A stretch of 64,000 nt of DNA from Pseudoalteromonas rubra (lineage in GTDB: Bacteria > Pseudomonadota > Gammaproteobacteria > Enterobacterales > Alteromonadaceae). The number at the start of each line of letters is the position of its first letter. The stretch's first letter is position 1. The stretch covers positions 94,214 through 158,213 of the forward strand of contig NZ_JXYA01000047.1 in NCBI RefSeq assembly GCF_000967655.1, given 5' to 3'. Made by a program: the position numbers and the translations under genes. Positions 15,491-25,099 of this stretch are shown here, in pieces. The notes under the pieces are model-generated. The model searched no databases. It had not been told where the DNA came from and saw only the letters and a program-made list of their open reading frames with translations.

Positions 15491-16729
15491 ATGCCTTCTT
15501 TGCCTGTTAGACCTTTGGAAAAGCCGTTGAAATTGTCTTTTATATCTCGCTTACTGGCGTTACCTGCATTACTGTTAACGCTGACAACGCAGGGGGCACC
15601 TGTCTATGTACAAGCCGGGCCCGGAAGCTTTAATCATGCCGCGCTTGACTTACTCGCAGCCCGTAACCACATGGATTATCAGCGCTTTTACTCGGGCACC
15701 CCGGCGCATACCTATACCAGTGCGGCGCAGGCACAGACCTGGGCTTTTAGTGCGCTGGCCAACTCCACGATAGAAGGGCAACTGGTCCCGGCCATTGTGG
15801 ATGCAATGCGCAGCTATCAGGTCACGGAGCTCAGCGCGGCCGTTCATATGCCCATCGAGATGTGTGTATTTGGCTTGAATAAAACCGGTAAAATCACTCA
15901 TGCTGCCTCGCATCCGGCAGCTCTAAAACAGATCGCCCGCTGGCTCAGTGCGCATCAGCTCCAAGCCAAGCCAGTACCAAAAGGCACCAACGAAGCCGCC
16001 CGCTTACTCGCAGCTGACCAGTTTGACCAAAACACAGTGGCAGTGGGCAGTTGTGCACTCAAAGCCGTGTACCCTGAGCTAACGTTACGCGAAACTGGCA
16101 TTCAGGATAACGCAGATAATCATACTCTGTTCGGCCTGATGAAAATGGAAAAACGACCTCAGCCAATCAGCGAGGACGAAGCGCGCAGTGCACTGGCGCA
16201 CGTTGTGGACCAGGCAAATGTGCTGATAAACACACGCACAGATTCAGCTAAAGCGCTGTTCTCACATATTAACCAACGCCTTGCCCAGATGCAGCCCGTT
16301 GCACTGTTTAAAGCACAAAAACACAGGCCCATCGAAGATTTATCCCGTGAAGCCGTAGTGCTGTCAAAGGCGCTGGAGCAAGCCCAGCAGCAATGCCTCG
16401 ATACTGGCAGTGTTAAGGCATTTTTCCAGGCGCAAATGGATGCTGCCAAGGCAATTCAATACAGATACCGGGCACAATGGCTCTCTGAAGGCGTACCTAA
16501 TCAGGAAGCCGACCTGACGCAACTAAGAAACACATTAAATCAGCTCGGCGCGGCTATACTGCAGACCCTGACCACTCACCTGGCACAACATGGTAACCTC
16601 ACCACGGAGCTAAAGCCTGTTTTTCTTGCTGCGCTAAATACAGATAACCTAACTGTACAAGACAAACAAAGGCTCTACCAGGCACTACAGAGCGTACGCA
16701 GGGTTGAAAACTGCCAGGCAACCGATTAA
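15491..16729 (+). CDS. Exported prephenate dehydratase-like / gamma-class chorismate mutase fusion
   Basis: I start at ATG 15491; a TTG at 15527 after GGAAAAG would give a shorter, cleaner signal peptide ending TTQGA. Residues about 38-220 resemble a prephenate dehydratase: AGPGSFNHAA, ANST-EGQLVPAIVDAM, an SHPAALKQIARWL segment and an IQDNADNHT end. The catalytic TRF motif reads TLF (Thr212, Leu213, Phe214), so the key Arg is lost. Residues about 228-345 match secreted AroQ-gamma chorismate mutase: NTR (Arg249), FKAQK (Lys274), PIEDLSRE (Arg286) and AIQY (Gln323). No ACT regulatory domain is present. The product should act in the periplasm, turning chorismate to prephenate and perhaps on to phenylpyruvate. 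Confidence 0.7.
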   Translation: MPSLPVRPLEKPLKLSFISRLLALPALLLTLTTQGAPVYVQAGPGSFNHAALDLLAARNHMDYQRFYSGTPAHTYTSAAQAQTWAFSALANSTIEGQLVPAIVDAMRSYQVTELSAAVHMPIEMCVFGLNKTGKITHAASHPAALKQIARWLSAHQLQAKPVPKGTNEAARLLAADQFDQNTVAVGSCALKAVYPELTLRETGIQDNADNHTLFGLMKMEKRPQPISEDEARSALAHVVDQANVLINTRTDSAKALFSHINQRLAQMQPVALFKAQKHRPIEDLSREAVVLSKALEQAQQQCLDTGSVKAFFQAQMDAAKAIQYRYRAQWLSEGVPNQEADLTQLRNTLNQLGAAILQTLTTHLAQHGNLTTELKPVFLAALNTDNLTVQDKQRLYQALQSVRRVENCQATD

Positions 16730-16750
16730 AGATTCGCCTAAACCTATCCG

Positions 16751-16790
16751 TCAGCCCTTAGCGCAAGCACAACATAAAGGGCTGATTTAA
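16751..16790 (+). terminator. Terminator after the chorismate mutase fusion
   Basis: TCAGCCCTT (16751-16759) pairs with AAGGGCTGA (16777-16785), followed by TTTAAAA. It lies between convergent genes. Confidence 0.65.
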
Positions 16791-16809
16791 AAGCCAAACA
16801 ATATCTATC

Positions 16810-18291
16810 TCACAGTAATTCGATTAACTTATAATGCCGTGCAAGCGCCTTCAAAATTTGCAGCGCTGAATCTTTATCATGGGCAGCAATGACCGCCTGG
16901 TTTTCTGCCATTTCGGCTCTCACCATAAACACGTCATGCGCACTTGGACTGCGATAATAGGTTTGCGTCACCAATGCACCTGCAGAGTTAAATTGCACTT
17001 TTAGTGCGCCCTCATCAGTCACTTCCCATTGAGTATCCATACTCTCGACTTTGTCTATGTACTTAAGTTTACCTGTACCGTCTGTATTAAACGTATGCTC
17101 GATTACAGTCAGCTCTGCACGCTGGTTTGAGTCATTGGCACTGTCCTCAATCACTGTATATAAAGCCTCAGTAATGAGCGTCTTTTCGCTGAATTTCGCT
17201 GCCATATTTACCGATACGTCATAGTGTCTGCTGAAGAAGATCAATTCGCCCGTGGAGTTATCTGTCGCCAAAAGCAGTCCCTCTAAAGTCTCAAAAACAC
17301 TTATTTCCTTGCCGTCCATGACAATCACACCGCCATCAACCTGATAAGGAATAGACTCGTCACCCACTGACGCCACGCCATCTTGCATCACCCATTGTTT
17401 AACGCCATCACGCGCGAAATCCCCGGCACTGATTAACCCCATGTACCAGCGCCCTTCGCCCTGCTCCAGGTCATCCTTCAGGGTCCAAACATCTGGTACA
17501 GGGTAAGATGTTTCTGTCACCCAGTGCGCAACCCACTTGAGGCCATCTTCGCTCTTCTCCAGTACCAGACTGTCTATATCGTCGAGTGCCATTTCCAGAG
17601 CGTATTGCACCAACCCAACTGTGTCGGCAACCAACTTCTCTGGAAAACTCACATCGTCTTTAACTGAGAAGAAATTCTCAGGAAGCAGTTTAACAATTGA
17701 ACGGGCAACCAAATGAATACGCCTTGATTTAGCGATCGTTGCCGGGTCGTCTGCCGATTTGGCTAATACAAAGTCACTTTTGATCAAAGCAGCATCGAGA
17801 TTCAGTTCAGACGCTAGCGTATCCATATCGACATTTTTAAGCGTAGCCAGCGTCGAAAATGGTGAAACAATATCTGTGTCCGAGTGTGCAAGTAGCGTGT
17901 ATGCCTGACCTGCGAGAAGATCAAAATCGGTGTCATACGTCTGCTCTCCAACCACTTTAATAATTACATTGGCATCTGTTGATACCTCAGCCTGACCTTG
18001 TTCGTTGGTTGTTAACACCTGTGATGTACCGTCGCTGTGTGTGACAGTTACTTCTTCACCCGAATCACATACCAGGTTGTCGTTCTGATCATCACATACA
18101 ATCGCATTGACCAGGTAGCCATCAATAGCGGTGATCGTGCGTGTTTCGGGGGTCTTTACAACCGCTTTCTGGTCCTCAGTCGCCAGCTTTGAGTTATCTT
18201 CTTTTCTCTCGTTGTGACTGCCACAGCCAATCAAGGCCAATGAAATCACATAGGCCAAAAATGACTTGCATGAAGTGAATTTAAAAAACAT
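16810..18291 (-). CDS. Lipoprotein of unknown function
   Basis: The 493-residue product has a signal peptide ending in lipobox LIGC (Cys23), then a short charged linker. Residues about 50-130 (IDGYLVNAIVCDDQNDNLVCDSGEE) resemble the carboxypeptidase-regulatory-like beta modules found at the start of many marine bacterial surface lipoproteins. The rest is beta-rich with no catalytic motif that I recognise. It is alone on the minus strand, convergent with the preceding gene. Role unknown; outer-membrane or surface location is likely. Confidence 0.65.
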   Translation of the reverse strand: MFFKFTSCKSFLAYVISLALIGCGSHNERKEDNSKLATEDQKAVVKTPETRTITAIDGYLVNAIVCDDQNDNLVCDSGEEVTVTHSDGTSQVLTTNEQGQAEVSTDANVIIKVVGEQTYDTDFDLLAGQAYTLLAHSDTDIVSPFSTLATLKNVDMDTLASELNLDAALIKSDFVLAKSADDPATIAKSRRIHLVARSIVKLLPENFFSVKDDVSFPEKLVADTVGLVQYALEMALDDIDSLVLEKSEDGLKWVAHWVTETSYPVPDVWTLKDDLEQGEGRWYMGLISAGDFARDGVKQWVMQDGVASVGDESIPYQVDGGVIVMDGKEISVFETLEGLLLATDNSTGELIFFSRHYDVSVNMAAKFSEKTLITEALYTVIEDSANDSNQRAELTVIEHTFNTDGTGKLKYIDKVESMDTQWEVTDEGALKVQFNSAGALVTQTYYRSPSAHDVFMVRAEMAENQAVIAAHDKDSALQILKALARHYKLIELL

Positions 18292-18600
18292 TGGATTTCC
18301 CTATTAAACAAAAAGTAAACGTAAATACATAGCCCTGAGCTTTGACGCACCAACTTTACGGCTACAAATCATTGAGGATTAATCGGGATAAATCAATGGA
18401 ACAAATGTGAATATACAAATTGAAACAAGCAGGAACAGGATGAAACACAATGCGAATAATATTAAACATAGATGAGAGTAATATCTCCCATTAAAAAACA
18501 CGCCGTATCTCTAATATTAGATATCTTCAATAAAAAAACCGCCATCACATTCATGATAGCGGTTTCTATACCTTTTACGGCTATACTTTATTGCTAAAGT
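18292..18600. other. AT-rich intergenic region
   Basis: It holds the promoter side of the lipoprotein gene and, at 18530-18566, the terminator of the S1 protease gene. No other gene is visible. Confidence 0.4.
18530..18566 (-). terminator. Rho-independent terminator of the S1 protease gene
   Basis: On the minus strand AAACCGCTATCA pairs with TGATGGCGGTTT (one mismatch) and is followed by TTTTATTG. Confidence 0.8.
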
Positions 18601-21117
18601 TTACTTCTTCATACGACGAGTAAACAAAGCCAAAGACATCAACAACAAAGCAAATGAGCCAAACGAGCCACTGTCTTTTTCTGGCTGCTTAACTGTCACT
18701 TTAATGTTCTCGGTTGATGATGCGCCAAAGGCATCCGTCACAGTCACTGCAAACTCCAGGACTTCGTTTTGGTCAACAGCAGGCGCTGCAACGCTCAACT
18801 GCGCATTGCTGGAGGAAACATTCACGCTGGTACCTGATACCTGCTCCCAGTTAAACGTCAACTCGTCTCCTTCCAGGTCAACAGAGGCAGATGCGCTCAG
18901 CTCGATATTCTGACCCGACGCAACCAAAGTAGAACTCGCAGTCAACACAACCTGAGGCGCATTGTTTTTAGCAATCGCAACAGTCACCAGTTGTCCTGCC
19001 TTAGCGCCAAACTCATCCTGTGCAACCACTTCATAAACCAGCGTTTTACCAACCTGTGCTTCATCCGCTTTGAGTTTTACAACCGCGGTTCCACCAACAG
19101 GAGCCGTGCTATCACCTGAGCGATTTATCCAGGTATAGGACAGCGTGTCGCCCTCAGGATCCGCCGTGCCGCTGGCATCTAATGTAAACTCCAGCCCGCC
19201 TCGCACTTCAATATTCGCTTCGGCAACCTTAATCACAGGCTGCTTGTTCTCGTCGATAGTTACAGTAACACGTTGTTTAGACGCTGCTCCGAATTCGTCA
19301 GTCGCTGTTACTTCATAGGTCTGAGTAGTTGTCTCACTTACCACAGGTGCAACAGGTGTAAATGCCTCTGCCGTGCTCAATACAATCTCTGGCGCGCTCA
19401 TTTCAGCCCAGGCCACAGCATAGTTGTCTCCATCCGGATCCGCTGTACCAGTTGCATCCAGGGCAATGCCCATACCACTTCTGACACTCAGGTTAGTTTG
19501 TGCCAGTTTGATAGCAGGGCTCAGATTATCACGCATTTTCACGTCAAATGCTTTCAATACGATGTTGTCGTCACCTTCACTGACTGAGCTATCTTTTATG
19601 TATTCGAACACCACTGTGTTTGAACCTTTATTCAGGTCAAACGACGTCTTCTCATATTTATCGGCTAAACCACTCTTTCTGAGCACTTGCTCGCCGTTAA
19701 TGTAGACATTGAAAAAGTCATAGCTCTGCTCAGATGACAGCAGGTACTCGAAGTCAAACCCCAGTGCTAACCCATGGTCAATTTCAGCCAACAGAATAGA
19801 TTTTTGTGACGCATCCTGAAGGTTAGGATTTTCCTCTCTGTCAGATATGTCACCACTGATCAAAAGTGGCGTTCGGGTGTTGTCTTCAGCGACATCTTCA
19901 CTGACAAACCAAGGTGCATCGCCGCCAGTATACCACTGTACAACTGGCTCGGAAGACATATGCGCATCAATCACCCTACTGGCGGGGATCTTCTCATAAC
20001 TGTATGTATAACCACGCGAATGAACCGCCTGATTTGCCAGCTCTGCACTTACTGTGAACTCACCTGCTGAGGAGCTGTCCGATGTAGCCACTGACACTTC
20101 ACAGTGTTGACCTGGCTCCAGAACCGTTGCCGTACAGTTTTCAGACGCGACGGCAGCGCCGGCAGAATCCTCAGATAACTGAATTCCAGCAACTTCAACC
20201 GAGCTGGCAGACTTGTTGTATAAGCTCACAGACACGGTTGCATTGGGTTTATCAGCAATGGTGAACTGCCCAGGTTCAAACCCGGCATATTGTTGGTTTC
20301 TATTCGCCCAGGTATTTAAAAATGCAACATCAGCATATACACCTGGTCTGTTTGGGCTTGCACAGCCAAATCCCCAGCTGACCACGCCAACCTGGATCCA
20401 GCGATTATTGCGATTGACAATCAGCGGGCCACCACTATCGCCCTGACAGGAATCTTTGCCGCCCTCATCGAATCCGGCGCACAGCATACTATCGGAAATT
20501 CTGCCATCGTAGTGCTTGGCATCATTACACACTTCATTTGGAATATAGGCCACATCCACTTCATGCAGCTTATCCGGTGATGGACCACCTGCATGTAGTG
20601 CTCCCCAGCCCATTACTCTGAAGTTTTCACCAGCCACATAACTGCGCTTCAGTTCATCGTCAGCCAACTCAATGGGCGTGATACCCTCGACCGGATTTGC
20701 CAGGGTCAATATCGCGATATCATTATTGTAGTCGTACTCATCCTTGTAACCTTCATGCATGACGATGTCCGTCACTTCATAGGCCTGCCCCTGACTTTCG
20801 TCAGTCAGGTCATGGCCACCAAATTTAACCGCAAAATCACTGGCACTCCAGCCCTCAACGCAGTGCGCTGCCGTCAGCACCTTGTTTGGAGCAATGAGCG
20901 ACGAGCCACAATAGTGAACAAATTTCTCACCATTAAAAACTTGCAAACTACCCATAAACGGATAAGCAAAGGGTGTTGTTTCACCCCCACCTACGATTCT
21001 GACATTGTCCATCGCAGCGCGAGTTTGCAGCGGTAGTTTTTCCTTCGCTTGCGCAACGCCCGTTAAAGAGGTGGTTGCCAAAGTAAGTAAAAGTGCTTTT
21101 TTTATTGTTGTTTCCAT
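18601..21117 (-). CDS. Trypsin-like S1 serine protease with PKD-like repeats and GlyGly-CTERM-type tail
   Basis: The 838-residue protein has a signal peptide (about 1-24), a short propeptide and a classic activation site R40|IVGG. The triad is visible as LTAAHC (His85), NNDIAIL (Asp133) and CQGDSGGP (Ser228). The S1 domain ends near 270. A beta-sandwich region follows, then three PKD/REJ-like repeats of about 90 residues (545-810), each with a DATGTADPDGD-like core. The C-terminus (about 812-838) has the GSFGS / hydrophobic / RRMKK pattern of GlyGly-CTERM signals, normally cleaved by rhombosortase for type II secretion and surface attachment. No rhombosortase gene is in the window. A degenerate copy of its 3' end is at 13821-13935. 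Confidence 0.85.
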   Translation of the reverse strand: METTIKKALLLTLATTSLTGVAQAKEKLPLQTRAAMDNVRIVGGGETTPFAYPFMGSLQVFNGEKFVHYCGSSLIAPNKVLTAAHCVEGWSASDFAVKFGGHDLTDESQGQAYEVTDIVMHEGYKDEYDYNNDIAILTLANPVEGITPIELADDELKRSYVAGENFRVMGWGALHAGGPSPDKLHEVDVAYIPNEVCNDAKHYDGRISDSMLCAGFDEGGKDSCQGDSGGPLIVNRNNRWIQVGVVSWGFGCASPNRPGVYADVAFLNTWANRNQQYAGFEPGQFTIADKPNATVSVSLYNKSASSVEVAGIQLSEDSAGAAVASENCTATVLEPGQHCEVSVATSDSSSAGEFTVSAELANQAVHSRGYTYSYEKIPASRVIDAHMSSEPVVQWYTGGDAPWFVSEDVAEDNTRTPLLISGDISDREENPNLQDASQKSILLAEIDHGLALGFDFEYLLSSEQSYDFFNVYINGEQVLRKSGLADKYEKTSFDLNKGSNTVVFEYIKDSSVSEGDDNIVLKAFDVKMRDNLSPAIKLAQTNLSVRSGMGIALDATGTADPDGDNYAVAWAEMSAPEIVLSTAEAFTPVAPVVSETTTQTYEVTATDEFGAASKQRVTVTIDENKQPVIKVAEANIEVRGGLEFTLDASGTADPEGDTLSYTWINRSGDSTAPVGGTAVVKLKADEAQVGKTLVYEVVAQDEFGAKAGQLVTVAIAKNNAPQVVLTASSTLVASGQNIELSASASVDLEGDELTFNWEQVSGTSVNVSSSNAQLSVAAPAVDQNEVLEFAVTVTDAFGASSTENIKVTVKQPEKDSGSFGSFALLLMSLALFTRRMKK

Positions 21118-21431
21118 GCAATTGTCCTGATTTAAAAAGACTTATTCATTTAAAACTAAGATTTAGACAAACTATCACAAAAAGTTCCTAAATATAAAAC
21201 AAAATATACACCAAACGGCAATATTTATAAAAATAAAACAATTAATGGCTAGATAATGCACAAGCTGTGCGAATGCGTACGATGATAAAGAAGGGTTATC
21301 ATTTAAGATGGCGCATTTGGTGCTGCGGGACAGGATAAAAGAGAAGCTATCTGAGCAGAGGTTTCTACCCAGATAGTCTATTGGTTTTGCAGATCCGTTA
21401 GCGGGGCGGTAACGGAACTGTGTTCACTTAT
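21118..21431. other. AT-rich intergenic region
   Basis: This is the promoter region of the S1 protease gene. A small inverted repeat (CCGTTA...TAACGG, near 21393-21413) lies at the end of the S9 peptidase gene without a T-run. No gene is visible. Confidence 0.35.
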
Positions 21432-23333
21432 TTAGAGTGTATCGTCCAGCCACTTGAAGAACTCTCGCTGCCAGACAATGCCATTTTGTGGCGAAAGCAC
21501 CCAGTGATTCTCTTCAGGGAAATACAGGAAGCGGCTTTTCAGGCCACGCAATTTTGCTGCCTGGAATGCCTGGATCCCCTGCTCCAACGGTACCCGATAG
21601 TCTTTACCACCGTGGATAACAAACATAGGCGCATCCCATTTATCAACATAGCTGATTGGGTTAAAGGCCGAATAAGTTTTGTCGGTTGCGGCGTTTTTCT
21701 CCCAGTACGCCCCGCCAAACTCGTGATCCACAAAGAAGATTTCTTCTGTGCTGCCATACATGCTGCGCAAGTCGAAGATGCCGCAGTGGGCGATAAAAGA
21801 CTTGAAGCGACCATCATGATTGCCCGCTAAATAAAAGGCTGAATAGCCGCCAAAGCTTGCACCAACAGCAGCAATACGCGACTTGTCAACGTACGGAGCT
21901 TTAGCAACCTCATCAATGGCATCCAGGTAATCCTGCATCACCTTGCCGCCCCAGTCCTGGGTAATATCTTCATTCCACTTAACGCCATGTCCCGGCATAC
22001 CACGGCGGTTTGGTGCCACCACAATATAACCCTGTGATGCCATGACCTGGAAATTCCAGCGGAACGAATAAAACTGCGACAACGCCGACTGTGGCCCACC
22101 TTGCAAATACAACAAAGTTGGGTACTTCTTAGTTTCGTCAAAGTTTGGCGGGTAGATCACCCAGCTCAGCATATCCTGACCATCTTTGGTCTTTACCATC
22201 TGCTTTTTAACAGTTGGCAGGTCCAGATTTGCGTAGAGCGCATCGTTGACCTTGGTCAGCGCGCTCAGCTTTTGGCTTTTCAGATCAAAGCGGTAGATTT
22301 CATTCGCTTTGTTCATGCTATTACGCGTTACTACCAGATGTTTATCCAGTGCAGCCACAATACCATTCACATCAAACTGACCTTTGGTAAGCTGTTTAAT
22401 GAGCGGTCTGGCTTTTGGATTGGTGGTTACTGAAACCTGGAATAACTGGATAGTCCCATCGATTGGCGCCACAAAGTAAATGTGCTTACCATCATGGCTC
22501 CACTTAAAACTGTTTACTGTGCCATCCCAGTGCGCTGTCAGGTTGACGTTATAATCGTTCGCTCTGATTATGATGTCATTCTTATCAGCTTCATAACCAG
22601 GTGTGGTCATTTGTAACCAGGCAAGGTGTCCTTTTGGCGAGAAAGCCGGATACTTATCGTAACCCGGATTGCTTTGGGTCAGATTGACGGTCTCTTTTGT
22701 TGCCAGGTTGTAGCGATAGATATCCGTATTGGTGCTAGATACATACTCAGCACCGGTCAGCTTTTTGCTCACATAATAGATGTTTTCGCCCTTTGGTCCC
22801 CAGATATAATCACTGCCACCGCCAAACGGCGAGGTAGGACTATCAAAGGGCTGCCCCTGCATGATGTCGACTTTTTCTTCTGTTTTCAGATCCTGATAAA
22901 ATACATGCTTGTAGCTGCCATCTTTCCAGGTATCCCAGTGGCGGTAGTTCAGGTCATCAAATACATAGGCTTTTGCCTGAGTCAGCGTCTTGTGTCTGTC
23001 CGTTGCCAGAACCGCTTCTACTGCAACTTTCTCATGGAATAGCTTTTTGCTGCCGTCCACAGAGATTTTATCGTTTGCCAGCAGCCCCTGGTATGCATCC
23101 AGCAACTGCGGTGTGCCACCTTTAAGCGGCACCTGGTATACTTTACTGGCAAAATTGTTCTGCTCAACACTCGGCGTGGTCACTTTGTAGATGACATGGG
23201 TTTTGTCTTTATTCAGCCCCAGCGCGCTTACGCGCTTTACTTGCCAGAGCTTTTCCGGGGTCATCACCTCTTTAGCGGCAACGCCGGTTGTTACTGCCAG
23301 CCCCAGGCCAGCATATGCAAGAATTCGCAACAT
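21432..23333 (-). CDS. S9 family (prolyl oligopeptidase-type) exported peptidase
   Basis: The 633-residue protein starts with a signal peptide (about 1-19, ending VAA). An N-terminal beta-propeller (WD40/TolB-like, for example KYPAFSPKGHLAW and SFKWSHDGKHIYF) is followed by a C-terminal alpha/beta-hydrolase domain. There the nucleophile elbow GASFGG gives Ser493, and the end has an FVIHGGKDYRVP Asp loop and an ENHW His. This is the usual S9 layout for dipeptidyl- or acylaminoacyl-peptidases that process short peptides in the periplasm. It is a single gene. A second, different S9 enzyme is encoded at 25100-27157. Confidence 0.85.
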   Translation of the reverse strand: MLRILAYAGLGLAVTTGVAAKEVMTPEKLWQVKRVSALGLNKDKTHVIYKVTTPSVEQNNFASKVYQVPLKGGTPQLLDAYQGLLANDKISVDGSKKLFHEKVAVEAVLATDRHKTLTQAKAYVFDDLNYRHWDTWKDGSYKHVFYQDLKTEEKVDIMQGQPFDSPTSPFGGGSDYIWGPKGENIYYVSKKLTGAEYVSSTNTDIYRYNLATKETVNLTQSNPGYDKYPAFSPKGHLAWLQMTTPGYEADKNDIIIRANDYNVNLTAHWDGTVNSFKWSHDGKHIYFVAPIDGTIQLFQVSVTTNPKARPLIKQLTKGQFDVNGIVAALDKHLVVTRNSMNKANEIYRFDLKSQKLSALTKVNDALYANLDLPTVKKQMVKTKDGQDMLSWVIYPPNFDETKKYPTLLYLQGGPQSALSQFYSFRWNFQVMASQGYIVVAPNRRGMPGHGVKWNEDITQDWGGKVMQDYLDAIDEVAKAPYVDKSRIAAVGASFGGYSAFYLAGNHDGRFKSFIAHCGIFDLRSMYGSTEEIFFVDHEFGGAYWEKNAATDKTYSAFNPISYVDKWDAPMFVIHGGKDYRVPLEQGIQAFQAAKLRGLKSRFLYFPEENHWVLSPQNGIVWQREFFKWLDDTL

Positions 23334-23442
23334 CGCGAAATACCTCCGAAAATTGAATCCCGGCTAGACTACCTAAATCAGCAGAAACTTAAAAGAGATA
23401 GCGATGAGTGGTTATGGCAACCAGTAGTAACGGTCGTTCAGT

Positions 23443-23885
23443 TTAAGCTACAAGCAATTTTTGACCTAGAATCTGTGCATACCCGCCGACATGCAAGCCG
23501 GTTATGCCCAACTCGTCAGACTCAACCAATGCCGTAATACGTGAGGTACGTCCCATCGCTTTGCCTTGCTCAAAGGTAAAATGATTGGACTGGTACGGGT
23601 AAACGTATTGAGTCAGATAGCATGCCCACAAAAATCGACTTCAGCGGTTGGTGTAAAAAAGGACACGGCAAAATCAGCGTCGCTGGCCGAGGATACAAAG
23701 GCAGTTTCAGAAAAGCCAACCTCCCGGGCAATAGCCTGCTTTTGCTCATCTGTCAGCCCATCGGCGTTCAGCACCACACCGGCAGGGTTTCCCCCCTTGC
23801 CTCGTTCAGTAAAGGCATTCACCAAATGTACGTTGATTTGATGCAATCGAGTTCTCCCCAGTTGAAGGTGCAGGTATCGCCACAC
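23443..23885 (-). pseudogene. PhzF-family protein gene with internal deletion and frameshift
   Basis: The first frame encodes a PhzF-like N-terminus (VNAFTERGKGGNPAGVVL, then GFSETAFV and FFTPTAEVDFCGHA) but stops right after CGHA. A second frame encodes a PhzF-like C-terminus (HFTFEQGKAMGRTSRI, VGGYA) ending at 23443. The two meet in different frames, and roughly half of the usual 260-290 residues is missing, so one deletion inside the CGHA segment explains the state. PhzF relatives are isomerases of metabolite ring systems. The start would be a TTG (LHQINVHL). It lies next to the yddG-like gene on the same strand. Confidence 0.75.
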
Positions 23886-23906
23886 TTGTGTTGCAGCCCC
23901 GGTTAC

Positions 23907-24800
23907 TTAATCATTAAACTTTCCTCTGGTCACCCACCAGCAAAGCAAAGAACCAGCAGTCACCATGCACACCCCTTGTAAGAAACTCTGCGTCAGTACC
24001 AGCCCCAGGATCAGCGAAGACAAAGCAGTTGATAGCACAGGCGTAAAATAAGACAAGGTCGCCAGCAGCACCATGTTGCCACCAATAATGGCATAATTCC
24101 ATAACGCGTATCCACTGCCCAGCGCGACCCCGGATATAAGGAGTAGACCCGCAGACTCAAGGGTCAACACGATAGCGGTTTCATCGCTGGCGGCAAATTT
24201 TACCCACAAGCTCATTGCCGTTAGCAAAAAGAACAAAGTAATCGCATTTTGTCCATTGGCAATGCGTTTGGTTAAAACGCAATACACAGCCCAAAGAAAT
24301 GCGCCGCTCAATGCCATTGCATAGGTTGTTGGATTTGATGCGATATTTGCCAGCAACTGCTCAGGTGTTATGCCTTCATCGCCCGCGATACTCCAGGCAA
24401 CACCTAAAAAGGCCAACAAGATCCCAGGATATACCCAGATACTGCTCTTTTTGCCGCTGATGACCACCGCCATTAGCACTGTCAGCGCAGGCCATAAATA
24501 ATTGATTACCAACATCTCCAGCGCCTGCTGGCGGCTGTTTGCCATTGCCAGTGCGAGCGCCAGGCAAATCTCATAAGCAACAAACAGGCTGCCCCCAATC
24601 AAGATGTAACGTGGCGAATAATCGCGTATCCTGGGTATCCCCATAACCAGAACCAAAAACACAGATGCCACCGTGTAGATAGAAGCGGCGCCGCCTACCG
24701 GGCCCAGCATTTCAGTCACTGCACGAACCAGGCCCATAACGGCGCTCCACAAAAAAATCGCAGCCACGCCGGCCAGGGTATATTGATATGACTTATCCAT
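23907..24800 (-). CDS. yddG: Aromatic amino acid / drug-metabolite exporter, YddG-like (EamA)
   Basis: I use the ATG at 24800 (MDKSYQYTL) rather than the upstream GTG at 24842 because it matches the usual YddG start. The 297-residue protein has about ten membrane helices in two EamA halves. The segment LWSAVMGLVRAVTEMLGPVGGAASIY is close to the YddG N-terminus, including LGPVGGAA. YddG exports aromatic amino acids and analogues across the inner membrane. Its neighbours, a phzF-like pseudogene and, further off, the aromatic-pathway fusion at 15491, do not form an operon with it. Confidence 0.75.
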   Translation of the reverse strand: MDKSYQYTLAGVAAIFLWSAVMGLVRAVTEMLGPVGGAASIYTVASVFLVLVMGIPRIRDYSPRYILIGGSLFVAYEICLALALAMANSRQQALEMLVINYLWPALTVLMAVVISGKKSSIWVYPGILLAFLGVAWSIAGDEGITPEQLLANIASNPTTYAMALSGAFLWAVYCVLTKRIANGQNAITLFFLLTAMSLWVKFAASDETAIVLTLESAGLLLISGVALGSGYALWNYAIIGGNMVLLATLSYFTPVLSTALSSLILGLVLTQSFLQGVCMVTAGSLLCWWVTRGKFND

Positions 24801-25099
24801 AATTTTGATTTTTAAAGCTCCAAAGCTGAAGTTACAGTGCACTTATCTAACGGCCCGGAAGACACCCGTCTAACTATCAGGGCGAAAGATACATTGCCAC
24901 ACTTGCAAATATCAAACTTTTTAATGCCTTATTGTTCATCGCTTACGTCAAGCATCTGATAAAACTGCCCACTTACCGCGAATCTATTTCAAAAGGTGTT
25001 ACAACATATCATAAATAGGCTTTGTACTGAGCGACGGTTTGTATTCCCAGTGCTGGTGTATAAGCGGTCAACCACTAAAATGAATAGAGTACTAAAACA

